Positions 1 through 8,836 of a stretch of DNA of 64,000 bases are shown here, in pieces. The position numbers and the translations under genes were made by a program. Origin of the DNA: Alcanivorax profundi. Lineage in GTDB: Bacteria; Pseudomonadota; Gammaproteobacteria; Pseudomonadales; Alcanivoracaceae. How positions within the stretch are numbered: the stretch's first letter is position 1; each line of letters starts with the position of its first letter. The DNA lies in assembly GCF_003597125.1 (NCBI RefSeq), contig NZ_QYYA01000001.1:992001-1056000 (forward strand). Reading direction: 5' to 3'. Below the pieces are notes generated by a model. The model was given only the letters and a program-made list of their open reading frames with translations. It had not been told where the DNA came from and did no database searches.

Positions 1-66
1 GTGATTGCGCTTGTTATCGGCATGGTCATCACCGTCAACATGGTGCTCGACGCTGCCGCGAAATAG
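1..66 (+). CDS. C-terminal end of an unidentified membrane protein (partial)
   Basis: Only the last 21 codons before a TAG stop are inside the window. They encode a strongly hydrophobic stretch (VIALVIGMVITVNMVL) followed by a short polar tail DAAAK. This looks like the last transmembrane helix of an integral membrane protein, but there is too little to assign a family. It is on the same strand as cysI, which begins 144 bases later. Confidence 0.55.
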   Translation: MIALVIGMVITVNMVLDAAAK

Positions 67-210
67 GCTTTTTTATATCGGTTGCCGTTATAGAGATATG
101 CCAAGATATTTCTTTTCACTATAAGGGCGCTTTGTTAGAGTGCCGCACTCACCCAGTGCGGGTGGCGCTTAGCTATTGAATTTCAAGCAAAAGGACGGTG
201 ATACAGTCCC
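67..210 (+). promoter_or_regulatory. cysI upstream region with a perfect 7-bp hairpin
   Basis: This spacer between the upstream stop and cysI holds an AT-rich segment with weak promoter-like hexamers (TTGCCG at 82-87 and GATATT at 105-110, 17 apart). It also has a perfect inverted repeat CCGCACT/AGTGCGG at 143-161 with a 5-base loop and no following T run. The hairpin would lie in the cysI 5' leader or act as a protein site. A purine-rich AAAAGGAC lies near 189. The promoter is tentative; the hairpin is directly visible. Confidence 0.35.
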
Positions 211-1860
211 ATGTACGTCTATCAGGAACACGATCAGCAACTGCTGAATGAACGGGTAGCGCAATATCGCGACCAGACGCGTCGATACCTGGCCGGGGAG
301 CTCAGCGAGGATGAGTTTCTCGCCTTGCGCCTGCAGAACGGCCTTTACATCCAGCGTTATGCGCCCATGCTGCGCATCGCCGTTCCTTATGGCCTGCTGT
401 CTTCCCGTCAGCTGCGCCGGCTCGCGCATATCTCCCGCACTTACGACAAGGGCTTTGCTCACGTCAGCACCCGCCAGAACGTGCAAATGAACTGGCCGGC
501 ACTGGAAGATGTGCCTGACATTCTGGCCGAACTGGCCGATGTCCAGATGCATGCCATCCAGACTAGCGGCAACTGTATCCGTAACACCACCACCGACGAA
601 TACGCCGGCGTGAACCCGAAGGAAATCGAGGATCCACGCCCCTGGTGCGAAATTATCCGTCAGTGGTCAACCTTCAATCCGGAATTCGCCTACCTGCCCC
701 GCAAGTTCAAGATTGCGGTCAATGCGGTGCCTGATGAAGATCCGGCCATTATCGGTGTTCACGATATCGGTGTGCAGCTGGTACACAACGATGCTGGCGA
801 AACCGGCTTCCAGGTATGGGCAGGCGGCGGCCTGGGTCGTACCCCCATGACCGGCGCCGTGATTGGCGAGTTCGTGCCGTGGCAACACCTGCTGTCTTAT
901 CTGGAGTCGATCCTGCGGGTGTACAACAAGTACGGCAACCGCGACAACAAGTACAAGGCCCGTATCAAGATTCTGGTGAAGGCGCTGGGTGCCGACAAAT
1001 ACCGCGAGCTGGTGGAAGAAGAATTCGCTGAGCTCAAAGATGGCCCCATGACGCTGACAGAAGCCGAAGTGGCCCGTATTCAGGCCTGCTTCACCGATGT
1101 GGAATACCGCAGCGATGTCGACACCAGTGAACTGGATGCCCTGCTGGCAGACAACAAGGCCTTCAACCGCTGGTACCACACCAACACCCGCCCTCACAAA
1201 CAGGCGGGATACCGTGCGGTCACCCTGACACTGAAAAAAACCGGCCGGGTCCCTGGCGACATCAGCGACGAGCAGCTGGATGCCGTTGCCGATCTTGCCG
1301 ACAAGTACAGCTTTGGTGAAATCCGCAACAGCCACCAGCAGAACATGGTGTTCAGCGATGTGGCGGCCAGTGACCTGTTCGCCCTTTGGCAGGAACTGGA
1401 CGCACTGGGCTTTGCGACCCCCAATCTGGGCCTGCTCACCGATATGGTGTGCTGCCCCGGTGGCGACCTGTGCGCCCTGGCTAATGCCAAGTCCATCCCC
1501 GTGGCGGAATCCATTCAGCGCCGCTTTGACGACATGGATTATCTCCATGATCTGGGCAAGATCGACCTGAATATTTCCGGTTGCATGAACGCTTGTGGCC
1601 ATCACCACATTGGCCACATCGGCATCCTTGGTGTGGACAAGAAAGGCAAGGAGTTCTACCAGGTTACCCTGGGAGGCCGTGGTGATCGTGAATCAAAGGT
1701 AGGCGAAAAAATGGGCCCGTCTTTCGAATCCGACGAAATCACCGACGTGATCGAAAAAATCATTGGCCTGTATGTCGAGAAGCGCCTCGAGAACGAGCCC
1801 TTCATCGACACCTACGAGCGTATCGGCATGGACCCGTTCAAGGAGCATATCTATGGGTAA
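211..1860 (+). CDS. cysI: Sulfite reductase hemoprotein subunit (nitrite/sulfite reductase family)
   Basis: 549 residues. It reduces sulfite to sulfide in cytoplasmic sulfate assimilation with a siroheme coupled to a [4Fe-4S] cluster. The four cluster cysteines are visible: Cys415 and Cys421 in CCPGGDLC, and Cys458 and Cys462 in SGCMNACG. The QTSGNCIRN segment near residue 115 is the usual siroheme-pocket motif of the duplicated reductase fold. The stop overlaps the start of the next gene by 8 bases, so the two are translationally coupled. No CysJ flavoprotein gene is adjacent, so the electron donor is not encoded here. A nitrite-reducing role is less likely given the DUF934 neighbour. Confidence 0.93.
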   Translation: MYVYQEHDQQLLNERVAQYRDQTRRYLAGELSEDEFLALRLQNGLYIQRYAPMLRIAVPYGLLSSRQLRRLAHISRTYDKGFAHVSTRQNVQMNWPALEDVPDILAELADVQMHAIQTSGNCIRNTTTDEYAGVNPKEIEDPRPWCEIIRQWSTFNPEFAYLPRKFKIAVNAVPDEDPAIIGVHDIGVQLVHNDAGETGFQVWAGGGLGRTPMTGAVIGEFVPWQHLLSYLESILRVYNKYGNRDNKYKARIKILVKALGADKYRELVEEEFAELKDGPMTLTEAEVARIQACFTDVEYRSDVDTSELDALLADNKAFNRWYHTNTRPHKQAGYRAVTLTLKKTGRVPGDISDEQLDAVADLADKYSFGEIRNSHQQNMVFSDVAASDLFALWQELDALGFATPNLGLLTDMVCCPGGDLCALANAKSIPVAESIQRRFDDMDYLHDLGKIDLNISGCMNACGHHHIGHIGILGVDKKGKEFYQVTLGGRGDRESKVGEKMGPSFESDEITDVIEKIIGLYVEKRLENEPFIDTYERIGMDPFKEHIYG

Positions 1861-2341
1861 GGTCATTATTGACGGCGCCATCGTGGATAACGAATGGGCA
1901 CGCCTGGAAGCAGATGCCCTCGAGGCAGGCCTGCCGGATGGCAAAGTCATCGTTCCACTGGCTTATTGGCAAGAGAACCGTGACACCCTGATGACCCGTG
2001 GCGATGTAGCTGTTTGGCTCGCACCGGGCGAAGAACCCAAGGACCTGGCAGATGACCTTTCTGCCCTTTCCCTGGTGGCTATTCACTTCCCTGCATTCAA
2101 GGATGGCCGCGGCTATTCTTACGCTCGCGAGTTACGCACCCGCTTTGCGTTCAAGGGTGAAGTGCGTGCCACAGGCGATGTGTTACGTGATCAGTTATTC
2201 TATCTGGCCCGCTGCGGTTTCAACGCGTTCGAAGTGCGCGAAGATCGCAGCATCGAAGAAGCCGTAGCCAGCCTGAAGGATTTCACCGTCCGCTATCAGG
2301 GTGATGTGAACGACCCCCGTCCGATCTACCGTCAGGCCTGA
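1853..2341 (+). CDS. DUF934 family protein, sulfite reductase partner
   Basis: 162 residues, starting at the ATG that overlaps the end of cysI. The sequence matches the DUF934 family, which is almost always found directly after this type of cysI and is presumed to help sulfite reductase, perhaps as an electron-transfer or assembly partner. There is no cysteine cluster for an iron-sulfur centre and no signal peptide; the conserved GYSYARELR core is visible near residue 85. The biochemical role is not established. In PAO1 the same pair occurs as PA1837-PA1838 (from memory). Confidence 0.85.
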   Translation: MGKVIIDGAIVDNEWARLEADALEAGLPDGKVIVPLAYWQENRDTLMTRGDVAVWLAPGEEPKDLADDLSALSLVAIHFPAFKDGRGYSYARELRTRFAFKGEVRATGDVLRDQLFYLARCGFNAFEVREDRSIEEAVASLKDFTVRYQGDVNDPRPIYRQA

Positions 2342-2366
2342 TCGCTTTACCTCGCCAAACGGTTCG

Positions 2367-2401
2367 AAAACGCCGCTGCGCCTTATAGCCAGCGGCGTTT
2401 T
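2367..2401. terminator. Bidirectional terminator between DUF934 gene and zntB
   Basis: Perfect 12-bp stem AAAACGCCGCTG (2367-2378) and CAGCGGCGTTTT (2390-2401) with an 11-base loop. The flanking A and T runs let it serve both converging genes. The zntB stop codon (2383-2385) lies inside the loop, so the distal half of the stem is zntB coding sequence. Confidence 0.85.
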
Positions 2402-3339
2402 CGCATCCAGATCAGCACGCCAATGGCAATCACTGTCATGCCGGCACAGAACCAAAGGAAAGCCTTGTCATTCTCGACGCCGGGCAACCCGCCCACATTG
2501 ATACCAAACAACCCGGTCAGGAAGCCAAGCGGCAAGAACAATGCTGAAATCATCGCCAGCAGATACATGCGGTCATTGATGGCTTCGTTCTGAACCGAAA
2601 AGACCTCTTCCTGGAGCAGAGTCGCATGTTCACGGGCAGCATCAAGGTCTTCAAGAAGTCGCTGGAGCCGGTCTGATGCTTCACGTACCAACAGGATATC
2701 GTCTTCACCAAAGTGGCGGTCAGACTGAAGTTTCGCTAACGCCTCACGCTGCGGCGCCAGATAGCGGCGCAAGGTAATCGCCCGGCGACGCAAAAGACTC
2801 AGCTGAGAGGTCAACGACATGGTCGGAGACGCCTCCAACTGCTCAGCGCAGCTTTCTACCTCCGCCTCGAGATTCTCGATCACATCTTCCATTCGCCAGG
2901 TCAGCTCATCAACCAATCTGGCGACCAGCCCCGACGCACTTACTGGGCCGTCTCCACCCGCCAAAGAGCCCTCGACCGTCTCGACGGTCACTAACGTACG
3001 CTTCTGGGTGGTGATCACACCATGGGGCCCGAGCCACAATCGCAGCGCAATCATATCTTCCGGCCTGGCTCCCGGATGAAGGTTCACCCCTCTCAGGTAA
3101 ACCAGAAGGCCGCCATGAACTTCCGACGCCCGCGGCCGGGTTTCCGCAGCGGTGAGCGCTTCAATCACGCCGTCAGGGATACCATTGGCGGACATCCAGT
3201 CGGCACTGGCCTGTTCGGTATAATCGAGATGGACCCAGTGAGTACGATCAGACTGGAGAGCCTCGTCCGTGCCAAAAACCGTACGCCCTCCCCGGCCATC
3301 CAGGTAACAGGCGATCTTGAGCCAATGGTTTTTATCCAT
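2383..3339 (-). CDS. zntB: Zinc transporter ZntB (CorA/MIT family)
   Basis: 318 residues, close to the 327 of E. coli ZntB. A long alpha-helical cytoplasmic domain precedes two C-terminal transmembrane helices. The family GxN signature is present as GINVGGLPG at about residue 279, at the end of the first helix; the glycine-rich continuation is typical of ZntB rather than the CorA magnesium channel. The tail RKRRWL faces the cytoplasm. Function by family: inner-membrane zinc transport. Transcribed towards cysI and sharing a terminator with that operon. Confidence 0.9.
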   Translation of the reverse strand: MDKNHWLKIACYLDGRGGRTVFGTDEALQSDRTHWVHLDYTEQASADWMSANGIPDGVIEALTAAETRPRASEVHGGLLVYLRGVNLHPGARPEDMIALRLWLGPHGVITTQKRTLVTVETVEGSLAGGDGPVSASGLVARLVDELTWRMEDVIENLEAEVESCAEQLEASPTMSLTSQLSLLRRRAITLRRYLAPQREALAKLQSDRHFGEDDILLVREASDRLQRLLEDLDAAREHATLLQEEVFSVQNEAINDRMYLLAMISALFLPLGFLTGLFGINVGGLPGVENDKAFLWFCAGMTVIAIGVLIWMRKRRWL

Positions 3340-3407
3340 ATCCGATGCTGCCGTCCATATTCGAAAACATGGATGAATAATGAATCATAGGGCACCGTAG
3401 AATCCAT

Positions 3408-3436
3408 AAAAAACGCGGCCAAAGGCCGCGTTTTTA
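3408..3436 (-). terminator. Terminator downstream of acuI
   Basis: Inverted repeat AACGCGGCC / GGCCGCGTT (3412-3420 and 3424-3432) with a 3-base loop, preceded by an A run and followed by a T run. It lies just after the acuI stop on the minus strand and upstream of zntB, so it separates the two minus-strand genes. Confidence 0.8.
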
Positions 3437-3459
3437 CGAATCCGCAACAACGCTGGATC

Positions 3460-4449
3460 TCAGGCCAAGCGCACCACCACGCGACCACGCACGCCACCTT
3501 CGAGAATTTTTCCAACCCACTCGCTAACGTCTTCAAGACCAATTTCGGCCGCTTCCAGCGCCTTCGGATTTTCTGGCATCCACTGATCTGCAAGCAACTG
3601 CCACATCTGTTGCTTGATTTCACAGGGTAACTCCACGCTGTCTACCCCAAGCAGGTTCACGCCACGCAGAATGAACGGGAATACCGTCATCTCCAGATTC
3701 GGCGAACCCGCCAGGCCACAACACGCTGCACTACCGCCGTATTTCAGACTCTTCAGCGCCCCGGCCAGCATTTCACCACCTACGCAATCTACCGCGCCAG
3801 CCCATTGCTCTTTGAGCATGGGTTTGCTGGCACTTTCCAGAAACGCCTTGCGATCCACAATCTCAGCAGCACCAAGTTCACGCAGCCAGTCATGAGAATC
3901 GGCCTTGCCAGTGACAGCCGCAACCCGAAAACCCAGCTTGGCAAGAATTGCCACGCTAATGGATCCCACACCACCAGTAGCACCGGTCACCAACACCGGG
4001 CCCTGATCGGGATTTACCCCGGTATCGAGCAGCGATTCGACACACAGCGCGGCAGTCAGCCCGGCAGTGCCCATCAACATGGCATCGCGGGGCGCCAATC
4101 CTTCAGGCAACGGCACCAACCACTCAGCAGGCACACGAATATACTGCCCATACCCCCCGTCGGTATTCATACCCAGGTCATAACCTGTACAAATCACCGT
4201 ATCGCCAACCGCGAAGGGGCCATTGCCGGTTTCTTCGATGACGCCAACAGCATCAATCCCGGGGGTATGAGGAAACGTTCGGGTCACCCCTTTGTTTCCG
4301 GTAGCAGACAGGGCGTCCTTGTAGTTGAGAGACGACCACTGCACACGCACCAACACACCCTCACTACCCAGATCAGCCAACTCACGTTCTACCACCGCAT
4401 TCTGGTAGCCATTGTCGCTTTCGGTGGTCAGTAATGCCTGAAACGTCAT
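3460..4449 (-). CDS. acuI: Acrylyl-CoA reductase AcuI / YhdH-type MDR oxidoreductase
   Basis: 329 residues. The start is the ATG at 4449, preceded by AAAGGAGAGG; the upstream extension of this frame lacks family similarity. It is a medium-chain dehydrogenase/reductase without the catalytic zinc ligands of alcohol dehydrogenases. The Rossmann motif GATGGVGS lies near residue 157. Family members reduce acryloyl-CoA to propionyl-CoA with NADPH, used in DMSP/acrylate detoxification in marine bacteria. A DMSP role here is inference, since no dmd or ddd genes are nearby. Confidence 0.85.
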   Translation of the reverse strand: MTFQALLTTESDNGYQNAVVERELADLGSEGVLVRVQWSSLNYKDALSATGNKGVTRTFPHTPGIDAVGVIEETGNGPFAVGDTVICTGYDLGMNTDGGYGQYIRVPAEWLVPLPEGLAPRDAMLMGTAGLTAALCVESLLDTGVNPDQGPVLVTGATGGVGSISVAILAKLGFRVAAVTGKADSHDWLRELGAAEIVDRKAFLESASKPMLKEQWAGAVDCVGGEMLAGALKSLKYGGSAACCGLAGSPNLEMTVFPFILRGVNLLGVDSVELPCEIKQQMWQLLADQWMPENPKALEAAEIGLEDVSEWVGKILEGGVRGRVVVRLA

Positions 4450-4480
4450 GGTCCTCTCCTTTGACAGGGTGTTAATCAAA

Positions 4481-5533
4481 TTAATGCATCTGCCGTTGGC
4501 TGCCACGGTGCCACAATTTTTCCACCACCCGGTGCAGCACGTTTTCCATGGAAAAGCCCAACCGCTCTCCAAGCTTGCGTTTTACTTCCCAGTTAACCTG
4601 ATACAGGGCCTGGTTGTCCTTGCGCAATTGCAGCAACTCATCACTGGTCATGATGTCATCAATCAAACCCAGCTCTTTGGCCTGAGCGCCAAACCAGTGC
4701 TCGCCGGTGGCGACCTTGTCCAGGTCAAGACCGCGACGGTTATCGCGCACAAAATCCTTGAACAGCTGGTGCGTGTCTTCCAGTTCTTGCTGAAACTTTT
4801 CACGGCCCTTTTCGGTATTTTCGCCGAGCATGGTCAGGGTACGCTTGTATTCCCCTGCCGTCATCAGCTCCACATCGATGTCATTTTTCTTCAGCAACCG
4901 ATGAAAGTTAGGGATCTGGGCGACCACACCAATGGAGCCGATGATGGAAAACGGGGCGGCGACAATCCGGTCAGCAATACAGGCCATCATGTAACCACCA
5001 CTGGCCGCAACCCGGTCGACTGCGACGGTCAGCTTGATGCCACTGTTACGGATACGACGAAGTTGCGAGGCCGCCAGCCCGTAGCTGTGCACCAACCCAC
5101 CCGGGCTTTCCAGACGCACCAACACCTCGTCATCCTGGTTGGCCACCTGCAGCACCGCATTGATTTCCTTGCGCAGGTTTTCCACGCAGCTGGCCTGCAC
5201 ATCACCATCAAAGTCCAAGACAAACAAGCGGGGCATGGCTTTGTCTTCTGTTCCTGCCTTTTTCTTTTGCTTGGCTTCCAGCTTGTCCTGCTTTTTGCGC
5301 TCTTTACGCATTTTCTTGCGCTGGCCTTCGGGCATGATCTCGTGCTCGAGACACTCTTTCAGGTCCTCGAAGTCATCATTCAGGTGACGCACTCGCAGGT
5401 CACCCTCCTGATCCGCCTTACCGCGGCCCCGGCTGGCAGAGGCGGCAATACCCCCAATAATGAAGAGAAGCGCCACTACCAGAGTGACAACCTTGGCGAG
5501 AAACATGCCGTATTCAGATAGAAACGCGATCAC
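4481..5533 (-). CDS. sohB: Inner-membrane serine protease SohB (S49 family)
   Basis: 350 residues from a GTG start; the N-terminus MIAFLSEYGMFLAK matches E. coli SohB well. An N-terminal transmembrane helix (about 10-32) anchors the protein. A lysine-rich charged linker (about 70-100) precedes the S49 peptidase domain. The catalytic serine is in AASGGYMMA near residue 190, and the general-base lysine is the K of AGEYKRTLT. Role by family: periplasmic membrane-associated peptidase. It lies 31 bases from the start of acuI on the same strand, so the two are probably co-transcribed. Confidence 0.92.
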   Translation of the reverse strand: MIAFLSEYGMFLAKVVTLVVALLFIIGGIAASASRGRGKADQEGDLRVRHLNDDFEDLKECLEHEIMPEGQRKKMRKERKKQDKLEAKQKKKAGTEDKAMPRLFVLDFDGDVQASCVENLRKEINAVLQVANQDDEVLVRLESPGGLVHSYGLAASQLRRIRNSGIKLTVAVDRVAASGGYMMACIADRIVAAPFSIIGSIGVVAQIPNFHRLLKKNDIDVELMTAGEYKRTLTMLGENTEKGREKFQQELEDTHQLFKDFVRDNRRGLDLDKVATGEHWFGAQAKELGLIDDIMTSDELLQLRKDNQALYQVNWEVKRKLGERLGFSMENVLHRVVEKLWHRGSQRQMH

Positions 5534-5655
5534 AATGTACCTGCTTGGGTATTTTCAATGAGTGCTGCCCGACAGGGCAAACAGAAAGATCCCGGTGATT
5601 CTACCGAAGCCGGGTACAGAGGGGTATGCCAAACGGGGAGTCAGGACAGGCCTTT

Positions 5656-5680
5656 TGGCATGCCCCAGAGAGGCATGCCT
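5656..5680. repeat. Short inverted repeat GGCATGCC between sohB and the next gene
   Basis: Two copies of the self-complementary octamer GGCATGCC (5657-5664 and 5672-5679) flank a 7-base spacer in the 158-base gap. There is no T run on the minus strand after it, so it is not a convincing terminator. It may be a weak attenuator or a dyad binding site. Confidence 0.35.
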
Positions 5681-5691
5681 GAACCGGGCAA

Positions 5692-6339
5692 TCAATTCCA
5701 GCCAGAAATGGCCTGTTGCGCAGCGCCGTTCATGGGACGGGCTACCAAGCCTGTTGCCCCAGCGTTGACTTCAAACAACGCGCCATCCGCCATGGGCAGA
5801 TAGGCAGCACTACCATAACGCGCGTCAACAAGTATGCTCCAGCCATCATTGGCCATTTGCCAGACATCAATCCCAACCGGCTCTCGATGCAGGCTGTATA
5901 CCGTGCGATCCCGGGAACGCTCGTCTTCCAGAGCATAATAACGGCCAGATATCCGGTCGAGCTGATAACCGGGCTTGAGACCGAGCAGACTGAAAGGCAG
6001 CCGCCACTTGATGATGCGCGCATCCAGTTGCCACTGATCACCTTTCAGGCGGAAATCCTCCGCGCTACCATCAGTGCGGGTCACCGTGGCAATAAACGAT
6101 TGATCCCCGGATTGCCGAAAACTTACCGTCGCCACCGGCACTTCCTGGGCATATTCCTTGTAACCGTAGATATTCAGGGCAAAGAGGCTCAGATAAACCG
6201 CCGCCACGACCAGCAAAATGCCAGCGGTGCCCTTCAACCATTGCAGCAACCAGCGCTGACGCAACAGCACCGTTGCACCCAGCAGCACGAAAATCAGGCT
6301 GAAGGCAAACAGAACCAGAGGGGCGAGCGTGTAGTTCAT
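5692..6339 (-). CDS. Conserved small membrane protein of unknown function
   Basis: 215 residues, ATG preceded by AAGGAT. Two hydrophobic helices lie near the N-terminus (about 5-26 and 38-58). A soluble domain of about 150 residues follows, rich in beta-type sequence and probably periplasmic or membrane-facing. No catalytic motif is recognisable. Similar proteins in pseudomonads carry an unsupported 'cation/multidrug efflux' label; nothing in the sequence looks like a transporter. It follows nudC by 12 bases and so sits in the fimL-nudC transcription unit. Confidence 0.7.
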   Translation of the reverse strand: MNYTLAPLVLFAFSLIFVLLGATVLLRQRWLLQWLKGTAGILLVVAAVYLSLFALNIYGYKEYAQEVPVATVSFRQSGDQSFIATVTRTDGSAEDFRLKGDQWQLDARIIKWRLPFSLLGLKPGYQLDRISGRYYALEDERSRDRTVYSLHREPVGIDVWQMANDGWSILVDARYGSAAYLPMADGALFEVNAGATGLVARPMNGAAQQAISGWN

Positions 6340-6351
6340 GAAAAATCCTTG

Positions 6352-7155
6352 TTATCTAAAGCGGGTGACCCAGTGATCAATCAAGCTGCGGGCGATACTG
6401 CCGGGCGGCGGAGTCATTGGTAAATCGTCAAAATGGAACCACCCGGCCTCAACGATTTCATCGTCATCAATACAAATTTCACCACTGGCATAATCCGCCA
6501 GAAACCCCAGCATCAGTGAGTGCGGAAACGGCCAGGACTGGCTCCCCAGATAATGCAGCTCACCAACCTCAATGCCGCTTTCTTCTCGGACCTCACGAGC
6601 CAGCGCCTGTTCCGCGGTTTCACCGGCTTCCATAAAGCCGGCAAGACAGGAAAAGAACCCTTCAGGGAAGCGTTCGGAGCGACCCAGCAAGGCATACTCG
6701 CCCTTGGTTACCAAGGTAATTACACAAGGCGTGATACGAGGATATTGGCTGTAGCTGCAGGATGGGCATACCATGGCAAGATCACGGGGGTGCGGCTCTG
6801 TCGGGGTACCACAACGACTGCAAAAACGGTGATTTTTCTGCCAGGAGAGAAATTGCAACGCGCGACTGAACATGGAGAAGCCAGGCTCATCCAGGGCTCC
6901 CATCAGCCGCCTTGCAGGCAAGGGTTGCAGGCTACCATCGTCTAGCTCATGGCGGCTGAACTCACAAACATAGCACGGCTCATCGCCAAGCCAGCCAAGG
7001 AAATGGTAATCAGGGTGCTGACGCAGCAGAAACGCGGGCAATTGTGGCAGCCAGTCCTGGCCTGGGGCGCCCGCCACCAGGATGTTTTGCTCGTGAATCA
7101 CGTAACACCGCGCGGTATCCGCATCACTCGGTTCCGGGCGAGACAGATCAATCAT
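6352..7155 (-). CDS. nudC: NADH/NAD+ pyrophosphatase NudC
   Basis: 267 residues from the ATG at 7155, which has AAGG nine bases upstream; a TTG three codons earlier is less likely. A four-cysteine zinc site (CSRC and CPSC pairs near residues 111-134) precedes the Nudix box GFMEAGETAEQALAREVREE. The NADH-family signature SQSWPFPHS follows it. NudC hydrolyses NADH to NMNH and AMP and removes NAD caps from RNA. It begins one base after the fimL stop, the same fimL-nudC pairing recalled from P. aeruginosa PA1822-PA1823. Confidence 0.95.
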   Translation of the reverse strand: MIDLSRPEPSDADTARCYVIHEQNILVAGAPGQDWLPQLPAFLLRQHPDYHFLGWLGDEPCYVCEFSRHELDDGSLQPLPARRLMGALDEPGFSMFSRALQFLSWQKNHRFCSRCGTPTEPHPRDLAMVCPSCSYSQYPRITPCVITLVTKGEYALLGRSERFPEGFFSCLAGFMEAGETAEQALAREVREESGIEVGELHYLGSQSWPFPHSLMLGFLADYASGEICIDDDEIVEAGWFHFDDLPMTPPPGSIARSLIDHWVTRFR

Positions 7156-7156
7156 G

Positions 7157-8836
7157 TCAGGCAACCTTGTCTACCGGGAAGCCCAGCGCTTTGACACTCT
7201 CTTCTGCCACTTCGAGCACCCCTTCGCCAATAGGCTTCTGCTCTTCCATACTCTCGAGATAATAATCAACACCGGTCAGGGCATCTGCCAGAGTTTCCAT
7301 GTTTTCACGTGTCGGGGCTGTTTCACCTTCAATCAATTGCTTGCGAATGTATTGGTGACAAGCTTCAGTGACGCCCCTCGCCCGCTGCAACTCAAGAAAC
7401 ATCAGCCCCCCGGCAATAGTGGCAAAGGTACCAGGCAGATTCGATAGATGCATGGCATCCCAGTTGTTATCCATAAACGAACTGATAGACCGCTTGGCAA
7501 GGGCTAACCCGGCTCGGCACTCACCAACAACCGTCATGCGGGCATCATCGAGCTGGTAAAGAGAAATCGCGGTATTGTTACTGGCTTTGTGGACATCATC
7601 CTCAGGTGCCAGGCTACGCTCAAGATTGGCCGCCACATTTTCCACTCGTAGCAAATCATCAACTAAGGCGTGAAAAGCGTCGGTCTCGACATTCTGGTCT
7701 GCTGGCCACTGGCGAACCTGGGCAGAACGATCCTTGATGGCCGCAGCATCATCATCCTTGCCGATCATCGACAGGGTGCTACCCAGCTGACTTAGGCTGT
7801 TCGCCACCGATTCATAATTGGTATCGGCCACCCCCTGGGAGGCAAGATCCAGGGTCTGTTTCAGCTCGCCAATTTCATCCCGCATGGCACTGGCCACAGA
7901 ACGAATCACTGAGCCACTCGCACCCGTCATTAAAGACAGCTCACGTTGCAACTCCGTATCCGAAATCGCATTCTTCAGATCAAAGACCTGTTTCACCTGG
8001 CCAATCACACCCTCCTGAACTGCGCTCAATGAAACCAGATAGAGGCTTTCCTTGAGCAGCAGTAACGGCGCATCCTCCTCCAGCGCCTGACCACCGTCGT
8101 ACACCACCTTCTTGAGCTGGCGATCGTACTGGGAGAGTAATGCCTTGCGGGCAGGTGTCAGAGCCATCTCATCCGCCGCCATAGCCATCAGGGCGGCCTG
8201 CCCGACCCAGAAAAAACGACTTAGCCCACACGGGCCAGCCGCCTTGTCGAGTCGTGCCATGGCACGAGCCATTAGTTTGAGATGCGGCGGCGGATTTTGC
8301 TCCCGCAGAATACCGACCAGACCGACCTGATACATATGCCGCAAGCGGCGAGATAATCCCGTCAGCTCATCACGGCTGACCTCACTGACAGGGGCTTCCG
8401 GATTGCGCTGGCGGGACAGATCCGCGCTGAAGAAATGGCTCTCCTGAATCAATGGCTTGCCGCCCGCTCGTCGCAGCTCATTGATCCCGCCGATCAACAA
8501 GGATGGCAGGGTACGGTTCTTCAGCTGAACGTAATCGAAATAACGGGTCAGGAGCACAATGGCATTGCCCAACGCCTGAATCCGGCTTTCAGACACCTTT
8601 TCCAACAGCTCACGAGCCGCCAGTGCCATCTCTTCGCTCATCAGGGCGGCAGCAGGAAGCTCGACTACCTGGCAGATTCCCCTTAACTGCTGAAACGCTG
8701 TAGCGCAGTGCTCCAGCTCTTCTTTCAGGGCGTGATCATCGGAAAACGCCTCTAGCCGGGTCTCAGCTTCGGTCAAGGTGCTATCGATCGCTTCCTTGAG
8801 AAAAGTCAGGGAGGTGGTGTTTGTAATGGCGACCAT
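7157..8836 (-). CDS. fimL: FimL-like protein (ChpA/PilL N-terminal homologue)
   Basis: 559 residues from the ATG at 8836, which has GGAG five bases upstream; the frame extends further 5' without similarity. The largely helical protein resembles the N-terminal HPt-like region of ChpA/PilL but lacks CheA kinase and receiver domains. In P. aeruginosa FimL supports type IV pilus function and cAMP signalling through the pilus chemosensory system. The assignment rests on ChpA-like sequence (for example EAIDSTLTEAETRLEAF near the start) plus the adjacent nudC. No pilus genes are in the window. Confidence 0.82.
   Translation of the reverse strand: MVAITNTTSLTFLKEAIDSTLTEAETRLEAFSDDHALKEELEHCATAFQQLRGICQVVELPAAALMSEEMALAARELLEKVSESRIQALGNAIVLLTRYFDYVQLKNRTLPSLLIGGINELRRAGGKPLIQESHFFSADLSRQRNPEAPVSEVSRDELTGLSRRLRHMYQVGLVGILREQNPPPHLKLMARAMARLDKAAGPCGLSRFFWVGQAALMAMAADEMALTPARKALLSQYDRQLKKVVYDGGQALEEDAPLLLLKESLYLVSLSAVQEGVIGQVKQVFDLKNAISDTELQRELSLMTGASGSVIRSVASAMRDEIGELKQTLDLASQGVADTNYESVANSLSQLGSTLSMIGKDDDAAAIKDRSAQVRQWPADQNVETDAFHALVDDLLRVENVAANLERSLAPEDDVHKASNNTAISLYQLDDARMTVVGECRAGLALAKRSISSFMDNNWDAMHLSNLPGTFATIAGGLMFLELQRARGVTEACHQYIRKQLIEGETAPTRENMETLADALTGVDYYLESMEEQKPIGEGVLEVAEESVKALGFPVDKVA

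Noticed and set aside
5656-5680. GGCATGCC inverted repeat as a terminator
   Set aside because: No T run follows in either direction; listed only as a short inverted repeat.
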